DNA of 64,000 nucleotides from Legionella worsleiensis (GCF_001467535.1 NZ_LNZC01000027.1:1-64000); one strand, 5' to 3'. Positions 8,871 to 18,674 are shown, counted from the stretch's first letter. Numbers and translations: made by a program. Notes: generated by a model from the letters alone, not told the origin.

Positions 8871-9767
8871 TTACACCTGTTCGGCAAATCCACATCGTTG
8901 TATTGCTGCATTCAATTCATCACCATGATAAATTGACATTATTTTAGATCCATAATTTGGATCGGTTGCGTAGCCGGCCTTATGCAATTCCTGGACGTAA
9001 GTCTCAGGATCTCCTGCATGTGCTAACGCATTCTGATAACGCTCGCTTCCTTTAATTAATGAAACATAATCATTAAAACTGTGTTCAACAGAAGGATATT
9101 TGCGAAACGAATCACTCATCCTAATAGGTGTATCGGCAATATATTCAGTTGTTTTAATTTTAACCGATTCAAATTCTTTGCTGGAACCTGTTTTGACGTT
9201 AAACAAGTTATTACTGCTGGTTCCATCTGCATCTTTTGCTACAAATTTTCCCCAACCGGTTTCAAGAGCAGCTTGAGCGACCAAAACCTTTGGATCAAGC
9301 CCCATTAAAGATGCTGCTTGTTTGGCTACGGGCCAAATTGATTTAACAAAATCATCAATAACTGTATTCTCAGATCCTTTTTGTGCTGTTACTTCACCCA
9401 ATCCAGACAATAGTCTGGCAGAGTCAGTCATTCCAGGTTTTACGGCATCAGAGCTTTGTACACCAGCATTTCGTTCCAACTGCTTGGTTAACATGGCAGC
9501 CAGGCCAACGCCGCCATTTGATGCAATACTGGTAGCATATTGACCATCAAGCATTTCCTGAAAAGTTGCCTGATTTTTACCGTTAAAAGGACTGGATTCA
9601 TCAAGGAAATGCTGCCCCATACGCATACTTTTTAACATGGATTGTAAAAAGATACCTTCAAATTGCTTGGCAACTTCCGGTAAGGCTTTTTTTTGGTCTT
9701 TACCCGCCTGAACTTTCAATTCATTTAAACTTTGAAAATCACTAACGGCTATCCTGTCTAATTTCAT
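8871..9767 (-). CDS. flgJ: bifunctional rod-capping / peptidoglycan hydrolase FlgJ
   Basis: FlgJ caps the growing rod in the periplasm and opens the peptidoglycan. The 298-residue protein has the N-terminal rod-cap domain (FEGIFLQSMLKSMR and QEMLDGQYA, residues about 40-85). The C-terminal glucosaminidase/muramidase domain (about 140-290) contains ALETGWGKF with the catalytic glutamate, then NLFNVK and a conserved YPSVEHSFNDYV. It is therefore the two-domain gamma/beta-proteobacterial type. I start at 9767, since AAAGG lies 9 bases upstream and would abut the alternative ATG at 9776. Confidence 0.93.
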   Translation of the reverse strand: MKLDRIAVSDFQSLNELKVQAGKDQKKALPEVAKQFEGIFLQSMLKSMRMGQHFLDESSPFNGKNQATFQEMLDGQYATSIASNGGVGLAAMLTKQLERNAGVQSSDAVKPGMTDSARLLSGLGEVTAQKGSENTVIDDFVKSIWPVAKQAASLMGLDPKVLVAQAALETGWGKFVAKDADGTSSNNLFNVKTGSSKEFESVKIKTTEYIADTPIRMSDSFRKYPSVEHSFNDYVSLIKGSERYQNALAHAGDPETYVQELHKAGYATDPNYGSKIMSIYHGDELNAAIQRCGFAEQV

Positions 9768-9791
9768 TTGTATCATCCTTTCATTACATCT

Positions 9792-10895
9792 TTAAATTAC
9801 AATTAACGTCGCATTCAATGCCCCAGCTTGCTGCAAAGCTTCGAGAATGGCGATAACATCTGTAGGAGTTGCACCTACCGCATTAATGCCTCGAACTATT
9901 TCTTTCAAAGTCACGCCCTTGGGAAGAACGAAGGCATGATTATTGTTCTGTTGTATGTCAACTTGAGACTGTTCTGTTGAAACGGTTCTTCCTCCAGCAA
10001 AGGCATTAGGCTGACTGATTACTGGGGTTTCCGTGACGCTGACAACCAGATTTCCGTGCGATACGGCAGCCGATTTCACAATTACATTACTGGAAATCAC
10101 TATAGTCCCTGTTCTTGAGTTAATGATGATTTTCGCTATGGGCTCTCCTGGAGTAAATTCTATGTTTTCCAGTACAGAAACATAATCAACTCTTTGGGAT
10201 AGCTTTTTGGGTGCGGTAACGGTTACCGAAGTGGCATCAACCGCTCTTGCGGTTCCTGGTCCCATTAACTCGTTAATTGCATCACTCATTCTTTTTGCAG
10301 TTGTGAAATCTGGCGAGTGCAGATTGTAGGTCAATGATTTTGAGAAATAGAAAGGATTGGGAATATCGGCTTCAACTGTTGCTCCATTAGGAATCCGGCC
10401 GCCACTGGGCACGTTTATGGTCACACTGGTTCCATCCGAACCTGACGCACTGATACCGGATACAATGACATTACCCTGCGACATCGCATAGACTCGACCG
10501 TCGGCACCTTTTAAAGGAGTTAGCAGAAGCGTTCCGCCCAAAAGACTTTTGGAATCACCTATGGAGGAAATATTGACATCCAGTGTCTGCCCTTTTTTCA
10601 TAAAACTTGAAAGACTGGCAGTCACCATCACTGCGGCGACATTTTTGGAATTCAAGCGAATGCCGGGGGGAATATTGATACCCATTTGTGTCAACATATT
10701 GGCAAAACTGTCCTCGGTAAAGCGAGTACCTGCCTTATCTCCCGTACCATTTAGACCAACCACCAATCCATATCCTACCAACTGGTTGGTTCGAACTCCA
10801 GCCAAAGTAGCAATGTCTTTAATTCGCTCAGCAAAAACAGAGCCAGTCATCAGACTGATTGAGATAAACCATGTAATAATCAGCACTCGCCGCAT
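9792..10895 (-). CDS. flgI: flagellar P-ring protein FlgI
   Basis: A 367-residue protein that polymerises into the P ring around the rod in the peptidoglycan layer. It starts with a Sec signal peptide ([18 protein letters not shown], cut before ERIKDIA). The family signature follows: [29 protein letters not shown], quoted here in parts as [14 protein letters not shown] and LNGTGD. The C terminus [17 protein letters not shown] is also typical. AAGGAA precedes the ATG. A 150-base gap with two hairpins separates it from flgH upstream. Confidence 0.95.
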   Translation of the reverse strand: MRRVLIITWFISISLMTGSVFAERIKDIATLAGVRTNQLVGYGLVVGLNGTGDKAGTRFTEDSFANMLTQMGINIPPGIRLNSKNVAAVMVTASLSSFMKKGQTLDVNISSIGDSKSLLGGTLLLTPLKGADGRVYAMSQGNVIVSGISASGSDGTSVTINVPSGGRIPNGATVEADIPNPFYFSKSLTYNLHSPDFTTAKRMSDAINELMGPGTARAVDATSVTVTAPKKLSQRVDYVSVLENIEFTPGEPIAKIIINSRTGTIVISSNVIVKSAAVSHGNLVVSVTETPVISQPNAFAGGRTVSTEQSQVDIQQNNNHAFVLPKGVTLKEIVRGINAVGATPTDVIAILEALQQAGALNATLIVI

Positions 10896-10926
10896 TACAG
10901 TTCCTTGTTTCCAGAGTTCTTAGGTT

Positions 10927-10983
10927 GTTTGCATCAATTTAAATGCAAACAAAATTTTATTCTTCGCAAGCACATTTCGTGCT
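10927..10983 (-). other. two small hairpins in the flgH-flgI gap
   Basis: The 150-base gap between flgH and flgI is the only sizeable break in the operon. It holds a perfect 8-bp inverted repeat (GTTTGCAT at 10927-10934 and ATGCAAAC at 10943-10950) and a 5-bp stem (AGCAC, loop ATTTC, GTGCT at 10969-10983). Neither is followed by a T-run on the minus strand, so mRNA processing, stability or attenuation are more likely than full termination. Confidence 0.4.
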
Positions 10984-11047
10984 CTAAAATGTAACGCTCA
11001 GAAAAAAACAGGTGTCAGCTACTTGATCAGCAGCACACCCATTTTAA

Positions 11048-11740
11048 TCAAGTCGGGAATAATGGACTCCAAAGAATCCGCGCAAACCAACCCTGAGCAT
11101 TTGTGTTATTCATTTGTCCTGTTGCACCATAAGAAATTCTGGCATTCGCTACTCTATCCGAGGTAATCGAGTTGTCTGCCTTGATATCTTGAGGGCGCAC
11201 TATACCAGAAAGTTGAACGAATTCATTACCCTGATTAATTCTCACCCATTTCTCGCCCTGAACCATCATGTTTCCATTAGGAAGCAATCGAGTTACCGTG
11301 ACTGAAATACTGCCTGCTAACCTGTTGTTCTGAATGGCTCGAGCATCCCCGGTGAATTTTCGTTGGTTGCTCAAATCAAAGTTAGTATTATAGCCAGCTC
11401 CAAGGTTTATAGGTCTTCCGAGGAAAATGCTGTTATCGACTAACTCTTCATCATTTTTCTTTTGGATAGTAGACGCATTTTTTTGCGCATCGGTACGCTC
11501 AACGAGTAATACTGTCAAAATATCGCCAGGGTGCCTTGCGCGAGGTGTCTCAAAAAGAGGTAACGCTGTTTCACTGCTGTAGATTGCGCCACTTGCTCTT
11601 TTAAGCTCTTTAGGATCAGGAGTAGCAGGATAAGTTGGCGCAAAGTCAGGATCAGCTCCAGGAGCAGGTGGTTTTAACGCTTCACACCCGCTCAAACAAA
11701 CAACTATCATAGTAGTAACAGCTAATCTCAGTGCGTTCAT
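11048..11740 (-). CDS. flgH: flagellar L-ring lipoprotein FlgH
   Basis: A 230-residue outer-membrane lipoprotein forming the L ring. The signal peptide ends in a lipobox LSGC at residues 17-20, so Cys20 would be lipidated. Family motifs: GDILTVLLVER at about residue 72, LPNGNMMVQGEKW and the tail RISYGATGQMN...GWFARILW. GGAA lies upstream of the ATG. It is separated from flgG by 13 bases. Confidence 0.95.
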   Translation of the reverse strand: MNALRLAVTTMIVVCLSGCEALKPPAPGADPDFAPTYPATPDPKELKRASGAIYSSETALPLFETPRARHPGDILTVLLVERTDAQKNASTIQKKNDEELVDNSIFLGRPINLGAGYNTNFDLSNQRKFTGDARAIQNNRLAGSISVTVTRLLPNGNMMVQGEKWVRINQGNEFVQLSGIVRPQDIKADNSITSDRVANARISYGATGQMNNTNAQGWFARILWSPLFPT

Positions 11741-11753
11741 GATGCTATTCCGC

Positions 11754-12539
11754 TTACAGAGTTTGCGTTAAATACTGCAGCATATTATCAACAGTCTCAA
11801 TACTTTTCGCAGTAATCTCGTAGGCTCTTTGAGCCTGAATCATATTAACCAATTCTTCAACAACGTTCACATTCGAAGCCTCAAGTGATCCTTGCAGTAA
11901 GGTACCCAGCCCGGAAGCACCTGGGTTATCAATCTGAGGAGGCCCACTGGCGGCTGTCTCAATGTATAAATTGCTTCCAATAGGCTGCAATCCTGCTTTG
12001 TTTACGAAGTTGGTTAACTGGATGGTTCCAATAATTGATGGCGTGGCAGTTCCAGCAATCGTGGCGCTGACCGTACCGTCAGTACCAATAGTAATGGCCG
12101 TTGTTTGTGCTGGTACCGTAATCGCCGGTTGCAGCAGGTTACCATTGTTCGTTACAATTTGTCCCGTACTGTCCAGCTGAAAAGTACCATCTCGAGTATA
12201 GGCCTGAGTACCATCAGGCATTAATATGGTAAAAAAACCCTGCCCCATAATAGCTAAATCAAGAGGATTTTGTGTGTTTTGAATTCCCCCTTGAGTGAAG
12301 ATTTTTTCGGTAGCAACTAAACGTACCCCTGTTCCCATGTTGATTCCAGTGGGAATTTGGGTATTTTGAGTGGATTGTGCGCCAGCTTGTTTGAAATTTT
12401 GATAGATTAAATCTTCGAATAAGGCTCTGGACGTTTTGTATCCAGTAGTATTGACGTTTGCCAGGTTATTCGCAATGGTAGCAATATTCTGATCTTGAGC
12501 TTCCAGACCAGTTTTACTGATCCATAGTGCTGGTTCCAT
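11754..12539 (-). CDS. flgG: flagellar distal rod protein FlgG
   Basis: A 261-residue distal-rod subunit spanning the periplasm. It opens with MEPALWISKTGLEAQD and the rod signature ANNLANVNTTGYK, has the FlgF/G-type GQGFF...YTRDGTF segment, and ends in the conserved SNVNVVEELVNMIQAQRAYE...ML helix. I choose the ATG at 12539 (GGGAGA 7 bases upstream) rather than 12554. That gives the family's normal N terminus and length. Confidence 0.95.
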   Translation of the reverse strand: MEPALWISKTGLEAQDQNIATIANNLANVNTTGYKTSRALFEDLIYQNFKQAGAQSTQNTQIPTGINMGTGVRLVATEKIFTQGGIQNTQNPLDLAIMGQGFFTILMPDGTQAYTRDGTFQLDSTGQIVTNNGNLLQPAITVPAQTTAITIGTDGTVSATIAGTATPSIIGTIQLTNFVNKAGLQPIGSNLYIETAASGPPQIDNPGASGLGTLLQGSLEASNVNVVEELVNMIQAQRAYEITAKSIETVDNMLQYLTQTL

Positions 12540-12574
12540 GACAGTCTCCCGCAATTATTCTCATTTAATTAAAT

Positions 12575-13324
12575 CTACTGTTGCAATAGTTGTGCCAGTT
12601 TCTGGGCGTTTTCATCAGAAGTAGATAATACCTTCATATGCGCATCAAATTCACGACCAGCACTTATCATTTCAACCATTTGTTCAACCGCACTAACATT
12701 AGAACCTTCAATTGCACCGCTGATTACTCTGATATTTGCATCCGCTCTGGCTACGCCTCCTTGCTTCAACTGATAGTACCCATCTTCTGTTTTGACTACG
12801 TTTGTTTTATCCAAACTCACAAGCTTTAGTCTGTCCAGAATAGCTAGCGCTTTAAGATCACCATCCAAAGGGACAATGGTAATAGTTCCATCGTTACCTA
12901 TTTCTATTGATTTGGCAGGTGGTATGGAGATGGGGCCGCCATCTCCCAAGACAGGTTGTCCTGATGCAGTAACTAGCTGTCCATTAGTGGATAATCGTAA
13001 ACTGCCACCACGAGTATAAACTTCTTTACCCTGTCCGTCTCTGATTGCTAACCACCCATCACCATCAATAGCCACATCGAGATCACGACCAGTGGTAATG
13101 ATTTCACCTGGCATCATGTCGACGTTATTAGGCCCCTGAACGACAACAGTTTGACCATTACTGTTATTTACGCCATTTTCATTACTCATATACATGGTAT
13201 AGGCTTGATACAAATCCGCCTTAAACCCTGGGGTATTTAGATTTGCCAAATTATTGGCGATTAAAGACTGCCTCTGCAAATCCGCATACCCAGCACTAGT
13301 TGAAGTATATAGCACGGTCTCCAT
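12575..13324 (-). CDS. flgF: flagellar proximal rod protein FlgF
   Basis: A 249-residue proximal-rod subunit. The N terminus has the rod motif (IANNLANLNTPGFKAD), followed by GDGWLAIRDGQGKEVYTRGG, and the C-terminal GSNVSAVEQMVEMISAGREFD helix; each is quoted in family-typical form. Size and gene order (between flgE and flgG) agree. AAGGAA precedes the ATG. Confidence 0.94.
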   Translation of the reverse strand: METVLYTSTSAGYADLQRQSLIANNLANLNTPGFKADLYQAYTMYMSNENGVNNSNGQTVVVQGPNNVDMMPGEIITTGRDLDVAIDGDGWLAIRDGQGKEVYTRGGSLRLSTNGQLVTASGQPVLGDGGPISIPPAKSIEIGNDGTITIVPLDGDLKALAILDRLKLVSLDKTNVVKTEDGYYQLKQGGVARADANIRVISGAIEGSNVSAVEQMVEMISAGREFDAHMKVLSTSDENAQKLAQLLQQ

Positions 13325-13334
13325 GGCTTATTCC

Positions 13335-14648
13335 TTACCTGATGTTGATAATGGTTTGAGTCACAGCATCCCCTGTACGTATGGTTTGTGCGTTAGCCTG
13401 GAAATTACGTTGAGCACTAATTAATTTAACAAGCTCACTGGTTAAGTCCACGTTAGATTCTTCGAGCCTGCCCGAATTAATTAATCCCAAGCCTCCAGTT
13501 CCTGCACCGCTAATTAACGGTTGACCTGAGCCAAAAGTCTCAGCCCAACTTGTATTACCTAAATTTTGCAAACTTTCAGGATCAGCAAAGTTAGCCAACA
13601 GAATTTGCCCCATGGTCATAGTACGACCATTGGTATAACGACCCAGGATAACACCCGAATCATCAATATCCAAACCAGCTAGACTACCCGTAGTAAAACC
13701 GTCATTTTGCGTAGACTGTACCGCAAATGGGCTGCCAAACTGAGTACTATTGGACAAATCGATGTTTAAATTTAAAGGCAGTGAGCCGTTATTAAGGTTT
13801 ACACTTAAAGGAATATAATTGTTGGGCAATGCAGCATTTGCAGTATCTGTTACGCCGGCAAAGGTTCCATCACTGTTGAAATTGGCTCTAAACAGATTAT
13901 CGGTGTTTTGAGGACCTACGTTTGGCGGAACATTCTGATTGTCTATTTGAAAAGCAACATACCACTGATTTTGGGTTCCTGCAGGTGAAGCAGCATTTGG
14001 GTCACCAGCAGCAGCTGCAGAATCTGCCTTGATGAAATACATACTCAGCACATGGGAGTTTCCAAGACTATCGTAGACAGTGGATGAACTGACGTTATTG
14101 TATGTACCAGTGGCTGGAGTTGCGCCTCCCACCCAATCAACCGTAGGTGCAGTACTTTGCGAATACAGGTTAACACCGGCCGTTACTGTAGAACTGGCAC
14201 GAGGACTAATATTGGCGGTATTGATTTGCAAGTCTCCAGATGCTCCCGTAATAGTGCCGGTTCTATCGGCAAGCAGACCAGTAAGCCTTTGGTTATTGGC
14301 GTTAACGATATAGTTTTCATTGTCCAGTTTAAACTGACCAGCTCGAGTGTATACTTTGGCACCTTGGTCACTCAGGACAAAAAATCCAGAACCATTGACT
14401 GCAAGGTCAAGAACGTTATTTGTAGGACTTAAAGTTCCAGTAGCAAAAGACTGGTGAACTCGCGATAATTTTACGCCATTACCCACTGCCGTATTACCTG
14501 CTCCATAAGCACCGAAAGTGTAAATGTCTGCAAATTCTGCGCGCGAACCCTTAAAACCTATTGTTGCAGAGTTGGCAATGTTGTTACCAATCACTTCCAG
14601 GTCTTTACTTGATGCCTGAATACCACTTAACGCCGTATTAAAAACCAT
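13335..14648 (-). CDS. flgE: flagellar hook protein FlgE
   Basis: A 437-residue hook subunit. N-terminal SGIQASSKDLEVIGNNIANS and SATIGFKGSRAEF, then NGSGFFVLSD with YTRAGQFKLD, a Thr/Asn/Gly-rich central hook domain, and the C-terminal LTSELVKLISAQRNFQANA helix. The start has AGGAG at a suitable distance. FlgD, encoded upstream, is its assembly scaffold. Confidence 0.95.
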   Translation of the reverse strand: MVFNTALSGIQASSKDLEVIGNNIANSATIGFKGSRAEFADIYTFGAYGAGNTAVGNGVKLSRVHQSFATGTLSPTNNVLDLAVNGSGFFVLSDQGAKVYTRAGQFKLDNENYIVNANNQRLTGLLADRTGTITGASGDLQINTANISPRASSTVTAGVNLYSQSTAPTVDWVGGATPATGTYNNVSSSTVYDSLGNSHVLSMYFIKADSAAAAGDPNAASPAGTQNQWYVAFQIDNQNVPPNVGPQNTDNLFRANFNSDGTFAGVTDTANAALPNNYIPLSVNLNNGSLPLNLNIDLSNSTQFGSPFAVQSTQNDGFTTGSLAGLDIDDSGVILGRYTNGRTMTMGQILLANFADPESLQNLGNTSWAETFGSGQPLISGAGTGGLGLINSGRLEESNVDLTSELVKLISAQRNFQANAQTIRTGDAVTQTIINIR

Positions 14649-14708
14649 CTTCGTCTCCTGCTCGTAATTTTATGCACTTCACCAGATACATCCAGTGCTG
14701 CAGAAACT

Positions 14709-15383
14709 TTATACCGTAATTTGTCTCACCTCGTTTAACGTAATGGATCCAACTCCTGCTACATTTAGTTTCAAACCATCGCCGTTTTGTCCCAGACTGA
14801 CGCTATCGATATTGGCTGCAGTCATAGTTTTTAAAGCGACCTCCTTACCACCGTATGTTCCATTAACTTTAATCTTGTAATTTCCAGCCGCCACTCGTTC
14901 ATTATTTTGACCGGTACCATCCCATTTAAATTCAAAAAAACCTGGCGCAGATTGTCCTAAGGGAAAGGTTTTCAAAAGCTCACCAGATTCTGTGTAGATG
15001 GAGGCCATTGGATTGGCAAGGCCAGTTGGGATATCAACGGCAGCTTTTACATCTCCTTCGGTTCCCAAAGCCATATTATCGCTGTTGATCAGTACTTTAC
15101 GGCCAACAAGAGCTGAAGCCTGAAGTGCCTGATTTGACTGTAACGAACTGGCCAGTTGCTGTAGTGATTCTTGCATCCGTGTAATCCCGTCATTAGTACT
15201 AAACTGTGCTAACTGAGACAGAAACTCGCCATTAGGTTGCGGTTGCATGGGATCCTGATTTTGCACTTGCGCAACCATAAGCCTTAAAAAATCTTGCTGC
15301 CCAAGACTTCTGCGTTCGGAACCGTCCATTTGGTTAAGTCCTAAATTCGCCATGGTGTTAGCTCCAGTTACTGAGTTTGTCAT
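14709..15383 (-). CDS. flgD: flagellar hook-capping/assembly protein FlgD
   Basis: A 224-residue hook cap needed to polymerise FlgE. It has the conserved LGQQDFLRLMVAQVQNQDPM segment (about residues 28-47) and an Ig-like C-terminal domain with FEFKWDGTGQNNERVAAGNY. The start at 15383 has AGGGG 6 bases upstream. The alternative ATG at 15401 would overlap flgC by 8 bases and add six residues. Confidence 0.93.
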   Translation of the reverse strand: MTNSVTGANTMANLGLNQMDGSERRSLGQQDFLRLMVAQVQNQDPMQPQPNGEFLSQLAQFSTNDGITRMQESLQQLASSLQSNQALQASALVGRKVLINSDNMALGTEGDVKAAVDIPTGLANPMASIYTESGELLKTFPLGQSAPGFFEFKWDGTGQNNERVAAGNYKIKVNGTYGGKEVALKTMTAANIDSVSLGQNGDGLKLNVAGVGSITLNEVRQITV

Positions 15384-15393
15384 GCTTTTCCCC

Positions 15394-15816
15394 TTATTCA
15401 CCTAATTGCAATGTTCGCTGCATTAATTGCTTGGTCGTATTGAGTAACTCGATGTTCATCTGATATGCTCTGGATGCTGAAATCACATTAGCCATCTCTT
15501 TTATATAGCTCATATTTGGGGTATATACAAATCCGTTGGCATCAGAAATGGGATTATCTGGCTCATATCGGGCAAAAGGTTCGGCTGTACTTTCATAAAC
15601 ACCAAGCAATTTAACCCCTCCCCTCACCTTGTCTCCCATCCATTGTTGCGCCTGTTCCTGAACGGCCTCAAAAATGGGATATCTGGGTTGATAGGCATCG
15701 TCGGGATTGGTGACTTCAACATTCACGTTGCTTAAATTTTCTGCACTCGTGGTTAATCGTGCGGACTCTGCGGTCATAGCCGATCCAGCTATTTCAAAAA
15801 TAGAGTTTAATGACAT
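15394..15816 (-). CDS. flgC: flagellar proximal rod protein FlgC
   Basis: A 140-residue rod subunit. It starts MSLNSIFEIAGSAMTAES, contains the rod motif variant AENLSNVNVE, and ends with MANVISASRAYQMNIELLN. The ribosome-binding site is GAGGAG. The gene is separated from flgB by two bases, so the two are surely co-transcribed. Confidence 0.94.
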   Translation of the reverse strand: MSLNSIFEIAGSAMTAESARLTTSAENLSNVNVEVTNPDDAYQPRYPIFEAVQEQAQQWMGDKVRGGVKLLGVYESTAEPFARYEPDNPISDANGFVYTPNMSYIKEMANVISASRAYQMNIELLNTTKQLMQRTLQLGE

Positions 15817-15818
15817 GA

Positions 15819-16211
15819 TTATTCTCCTCTTAAGGCAACCATCATGGATTTAATTTTTCCATCCAGAAAATTAAGACTCGCCTGGTAATTCAAGGCATTT
15901 TTCGCAAATTCTGTCGTCTCCAGATCTTTGTCTACTGTGTTACCATCCAAGGATTGAAAATTGGTGACACGATATTTTAACTGGGTTGAAAGATCTGCAT
16001 TCGCATTGATGTGATTTGGCGCTGTAACTTCAAGGCTGTGCGAACTTCCTGCCATAGAAGCAGCAAGTACCTCGTTAAAATCCATATCTACCGCTTTATA
16101 ATTAGGGGTATCTACGTTCGCCAGGTTATTAGCCAGCAATGAAGCACGCTGATCACGTGTCATTAGCGCTTTGGTATGAATTCCGAAGTAAGAGTCAAGA
16201 TTGAAAGGCAT
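15819..16211 (-). CDS. flgB: flagellar basal-body rod protein FlgB
   Basis: A 130-residue rod subunit closest to the MS ring. It contains LLANNLANVDTPNYKAVD and the C-terminal FAKNALNYQASLNFLDGKI. I place the start at the ATG at 16211, 5 bases after GGAG. An in-frame GTG at 16217 overlaps the Shine-Dalgarno and is less likely. It is the first gene of the eleven-gene flg operon and lies just downstream of a sigma-54 promoter. Confidence 0.93.
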   Translation of the reverse strand: MPFNLDSYFGIHTKALMTRDQRASLLANNLANVDTPNYKAVDMDFNEVLAASMAGSSHSLEVTAPNHINANADLSTQLKYRVTNFQSLDGNTVDKDLETTEFAKNALNYQASLNFLDGKIKSMMVALRGE

Positions 16212-16242
16212 AATCACTCCTTGTAGTTTTTGAAGTTAATGA

Positions 16243-16259
16243 AGCAAACATTGTGCCAA
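16243..16259 (-). promoter_or_regulatory. sigma-54 (RpoN) promoter of the flgB-L operon
   Basis: On the minus strand the sequence TTGGCACAATGTTTGC has GG and GC exactly 10 bases apart and matches the -24/-12 consensus TGGCAC-N5-TTGC. The -12 element lies about 30 bases before the flgB start. In Legionella, rod/hook operons are known to depend on RpoN and the activator FleQ; the site seen here fits that rule. Confidence 0.88.
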
Positions 16260-16309
16260 TACGGAAAGAGTGAGAAAATAAGTCACTTTAACCTGACGGA
16301 GCATCCAGA

Positions 16310-17248
16310 ATGTCAGACTGCAATACCATTCCAGCAAACGCCATAGAACTCATAAAATCCTATTTACTCAATCTGCAAAACTCAATTTGCAGCGCACTTG
16401 AACAACTTGACGGTGTGGCGCAATTTAGGGAAGAGTCCTGGGAACGAACTGGGGGTGGAGGCGGAATAACTCGTGTACTGACCAAAGGTCGGGTTTTTGC
16501 GAAAGCAGGTGTTAATTTTTCTCATGTTTCAGGGGAGCAGTTACCCGCTTCCGCTACCGCCCACAGACCTGAACTAGCGGGCAGAAATTTTAGTGCATTA
16601 GGTGTTTCTCTGGTGATACACCCTGAAAATCCTTATGTACCAACGTCTCATGCTAATGTACGTTTTTTTATCGCAGAAAAAGCAGGCGCAGATCCCGTAT
16701 GGTGGTTTGGTGGTGGTTTTGATATGACACCGTATTATGGTTTTGTCGAAGATTGCACGCATTGGCATCAAACGGCCTATGAAGCCTGTCAACCTTTTGG
16801 CTCGTCAATTTATCCTGAGTTTAAAAAATGGTGTGATGATTATTTCTTTATCAAACACCGAAATGAGGCACGAGGAATAGGTGGTTTATTTTTTGATGAT
16901 TACAACAGAATCAGTTTCGAACACAGTTTTGCGTTAATGCAAAGCATAGGAGATCATTTTATTCCGGCATATGCGCCTATAGTCTTGCGACGCATGGAGC
17001 ATCCTTATGGTGCTGAAGAAAAGGCTTTTCAAAACTACAGGCGTGGGCGTTATGTGGAATTTAATTTAATTTACGACAGAGGCACTTTGTTTGGCTTACA
17101 GTCAGGTGGCAGAACTGAGTCCATCCTAATGTCTCTACCTCCTGAAGTACACTGGGAGTATAACTGGCATCCTAAAGAAAACAGTAAAGAACATACTTTG
17201 TACACAGAATTTCTTCCTGCCAAAGACTGGATCAATGTCGCTGGCTAG
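16310..17248 (+). CDS. hemF: oxygen-dependent coproporphyrinogen III oxidase
   Basis: HemF decarboxylates two propionates of coproporphyrinogen III with O2, giving protoporphyrinogen IX in haem synthesis, in the cytosol. The 312-residue protein has all family landmarks: [27 protein letters not shown] with the conserved histidines, [15 protein letters not shown], and [12 protein letters not shown], ending with an EFLPAKDW-type tail. Start ATG with GGAG 9 bases upstream. It is transcribed divergently from the flg operon, with only 98 bases between the two start codons. Confidence 0.97.
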   Translation: MSDCNTIPANAIELIKSYLLNLQNSICSALEQLDGVAQFREESWERTGGGGGITRVLTKGRVFAKAGVNFSHVSGEQLPASATAHRPELAGRNFSALGVSLVIHPENPYVPTSHANVRFFIAEKAGADPVWWFGGGFDMTPYYGFVEDCTHWHQTAYEACQPFGSSIYPEFKKWCDDYFFIKHRNEARGIGGLFFDDYNRISFEHSFALMQSIGDHFIPAYAPIVLRRMEHPYGAEEKAFQNYRRGRYVEFNLIYDRGTLFGLQSGGRTESILMSLPPEVHWEYNWHPKENSKEHTLYTEFLPAKDWINVAG

Positions 17249-17271
17249 ATTACGCTTTGCTATGGGCTAAA

Positions 17272-17299
17272 GAGTTTAATATTAAAAACCTTAGCCCAT
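17272..17299. terminator. hairpin between convergent hemF and transporter gene
   Basis: Perfect 9-bp inverted repeat ATGGGCTAA / TTAGCCCAT with a 10-base AT-rich loop, 23 bases after hemF. It lacks a clear T-run on either strand, so it is a probable rather than certain terminator. Confidence 0.5.
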
Positions 17300-17366
17300 T
17301 TCATAACAAGAGCCTTGATCTCTTCCTGAATACACCGAAACCTGGCTTGATGTTGTTATCTCAAAA

Positions 17367-18674
17367 TCATTCTAATCCAAAGTTATTATTTTTCTGTTTT
17401 CTCAAATAAAACCATAACGCCAACGCCGCTAAAGCGTTTAAAAAACCAAGCAAAAAGAACACCTGGGGTATGGCTAAATTGAAATGCAACAACACCATAA
17501 CCAGGAGCGTTCCAAGAACCATGAATAATGCGTTATAGATATTGTTAGCCGCTATAGTCCGAGCTCTCGTTTCCGGATGACTTGCCACTTGTAGATAAGT
17601 GTACAAAGGAACAACAAATAATCCGGCGCAAAATGAGAGCATAAACAAATCAAATACAATGCGCCAGTGATTAAAGCGGGTGAAAAAAACCACTAAAGTC
17701 GTCAAATTATCGGTTACCTGATTGACATCTGGAGAAGCCCAATAGAGATCAAAAGTAAAACAACTTAATGCCAACATCGCCAAAGGAACCACCGATAAAG
17801 TCAATGCTCCATGCAATATGCGGTTTATGGTTAGTGATCCTAATGCGATACCAATAGAAAAAACCGCTAAAAATACAGCAAAAACATGGGTATTAGCTCC
17901 TAAAACATAATGAGCGTAATCAGGAAGTTTGGTTAACAATACCGCACCAATCAGCCAAAACCAGGAAATAGTCAATATCGCCAGTGACACCGCTGTTTGT
18001 TTTTTTGCCTGTCTTAACATCGCTAAAGTGGACCTCCAGATATTTAAATCCACGTGTAAGGAATACAAAGATGATGGCGCACTGGGAACAAACATGCTGG
18101 AAATTAGTCCCGCAAAAGCCGCACTCAAGGTAATAAATATGGCCAAAAAAGGGGTACCAAGCTCTGAGCCTATCGCTAATGTGCCAAGCGTAGTACCTAA
18201 CAAAATGGCAACAAAAGTACTCGCCTCTATTAAACCAGTGGCTCCCAGTAAATCATCTTTTGGCAAATGATCAGGTAAAATAGCGTACTTAATAGGTCCA
18301 AAAAAAGATGAGTGAATTCCTAAACCCGTGAGAGTAAACATCATTAAAAAGATACTCCCTCGGTACAAAGCAAAACTGCCAAGCAACATGAGTATCACCT
18401 CAAAAACCTTAACCAAACGGGTCAATAACGCTTTATCAAACTTGTCCGCTAACTGACCTGAGGCAGCTGAAAAAATAAAAAATGGAGCGATAAACAAGGC
18501 ACCAGCCAATGCCTGATAGTATTCCGATTGAGATTGATTGTGACTTAAGTGATAGCTAATCATGGTTAACATAGCCAATTTATAAGCATTATCGTTAAAA
18601 GCACCAAAAAACTGGGTCAAAAAGAGAGGAAGAAATGTTCGTTGTTTTAAAAGGTCTATATATCTTGAGCCCAC
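17367..18674 (-). CDS. MFS transporter, LplT-like (lysophospholipid flippase type)
   Basis: A 435-residue 12-helix major-facilitator protein. Its start (LPLFLTQFFGAFNDNAYKLA) and the ASGQLADKFDKALL loop between helices 2 and 3 match the LplT branch. LplT flips lysophosphatidylethanolamine to the cytoplasmic leaflet for re-acylation by Aas. The FFGPIKYAILPDHLPKDDLLGA segment (helix 4-5 region) is also characteristic of this branch. No acyltransferase domain is fused or adjacent. A helical cytoplasmic loop near residue 215 joins the two halves. Substrate assigned only by family resemblance. Confidence 0.8.
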   Translation of the reverse strand: MGSRYIDLLKQRTFLPLFLTQFFGAFNDNAYKLAMLTMISYHLSHNQSQSEYYQALAGALFIAPFFIFSAASGQLADKFDKALLTRLVKVFEVILMLLGSFALYRGSIFLMMFTLTGLGIHSSFFGPIKYAILPDHLPKDDLLGATGLIEASTFVAILLGTTLGTLAIGSELGTPFLAIFITLSAAFAGLISSMFVPSAPSSLYSLHVDLNIWRSTLAMLRQAKKQTAVSLAILTISWFWLIGAVLLTKLPDYAHYVLGANTHVFAVFLAVFSIGIALGSLTINRILHGALTLSVVPLAMLALSCFTFDLYWASPDVNQVTDNLTTLVVFFTRFNHWRIVFDLFMLSFCAGLFVVPLYTYLQVASHPETRARTIAANNIYNALFMVLGTLLVMVLLHFNLAIPQVFFLLGFLNALAALALWFYLRKQKNNNFGLE

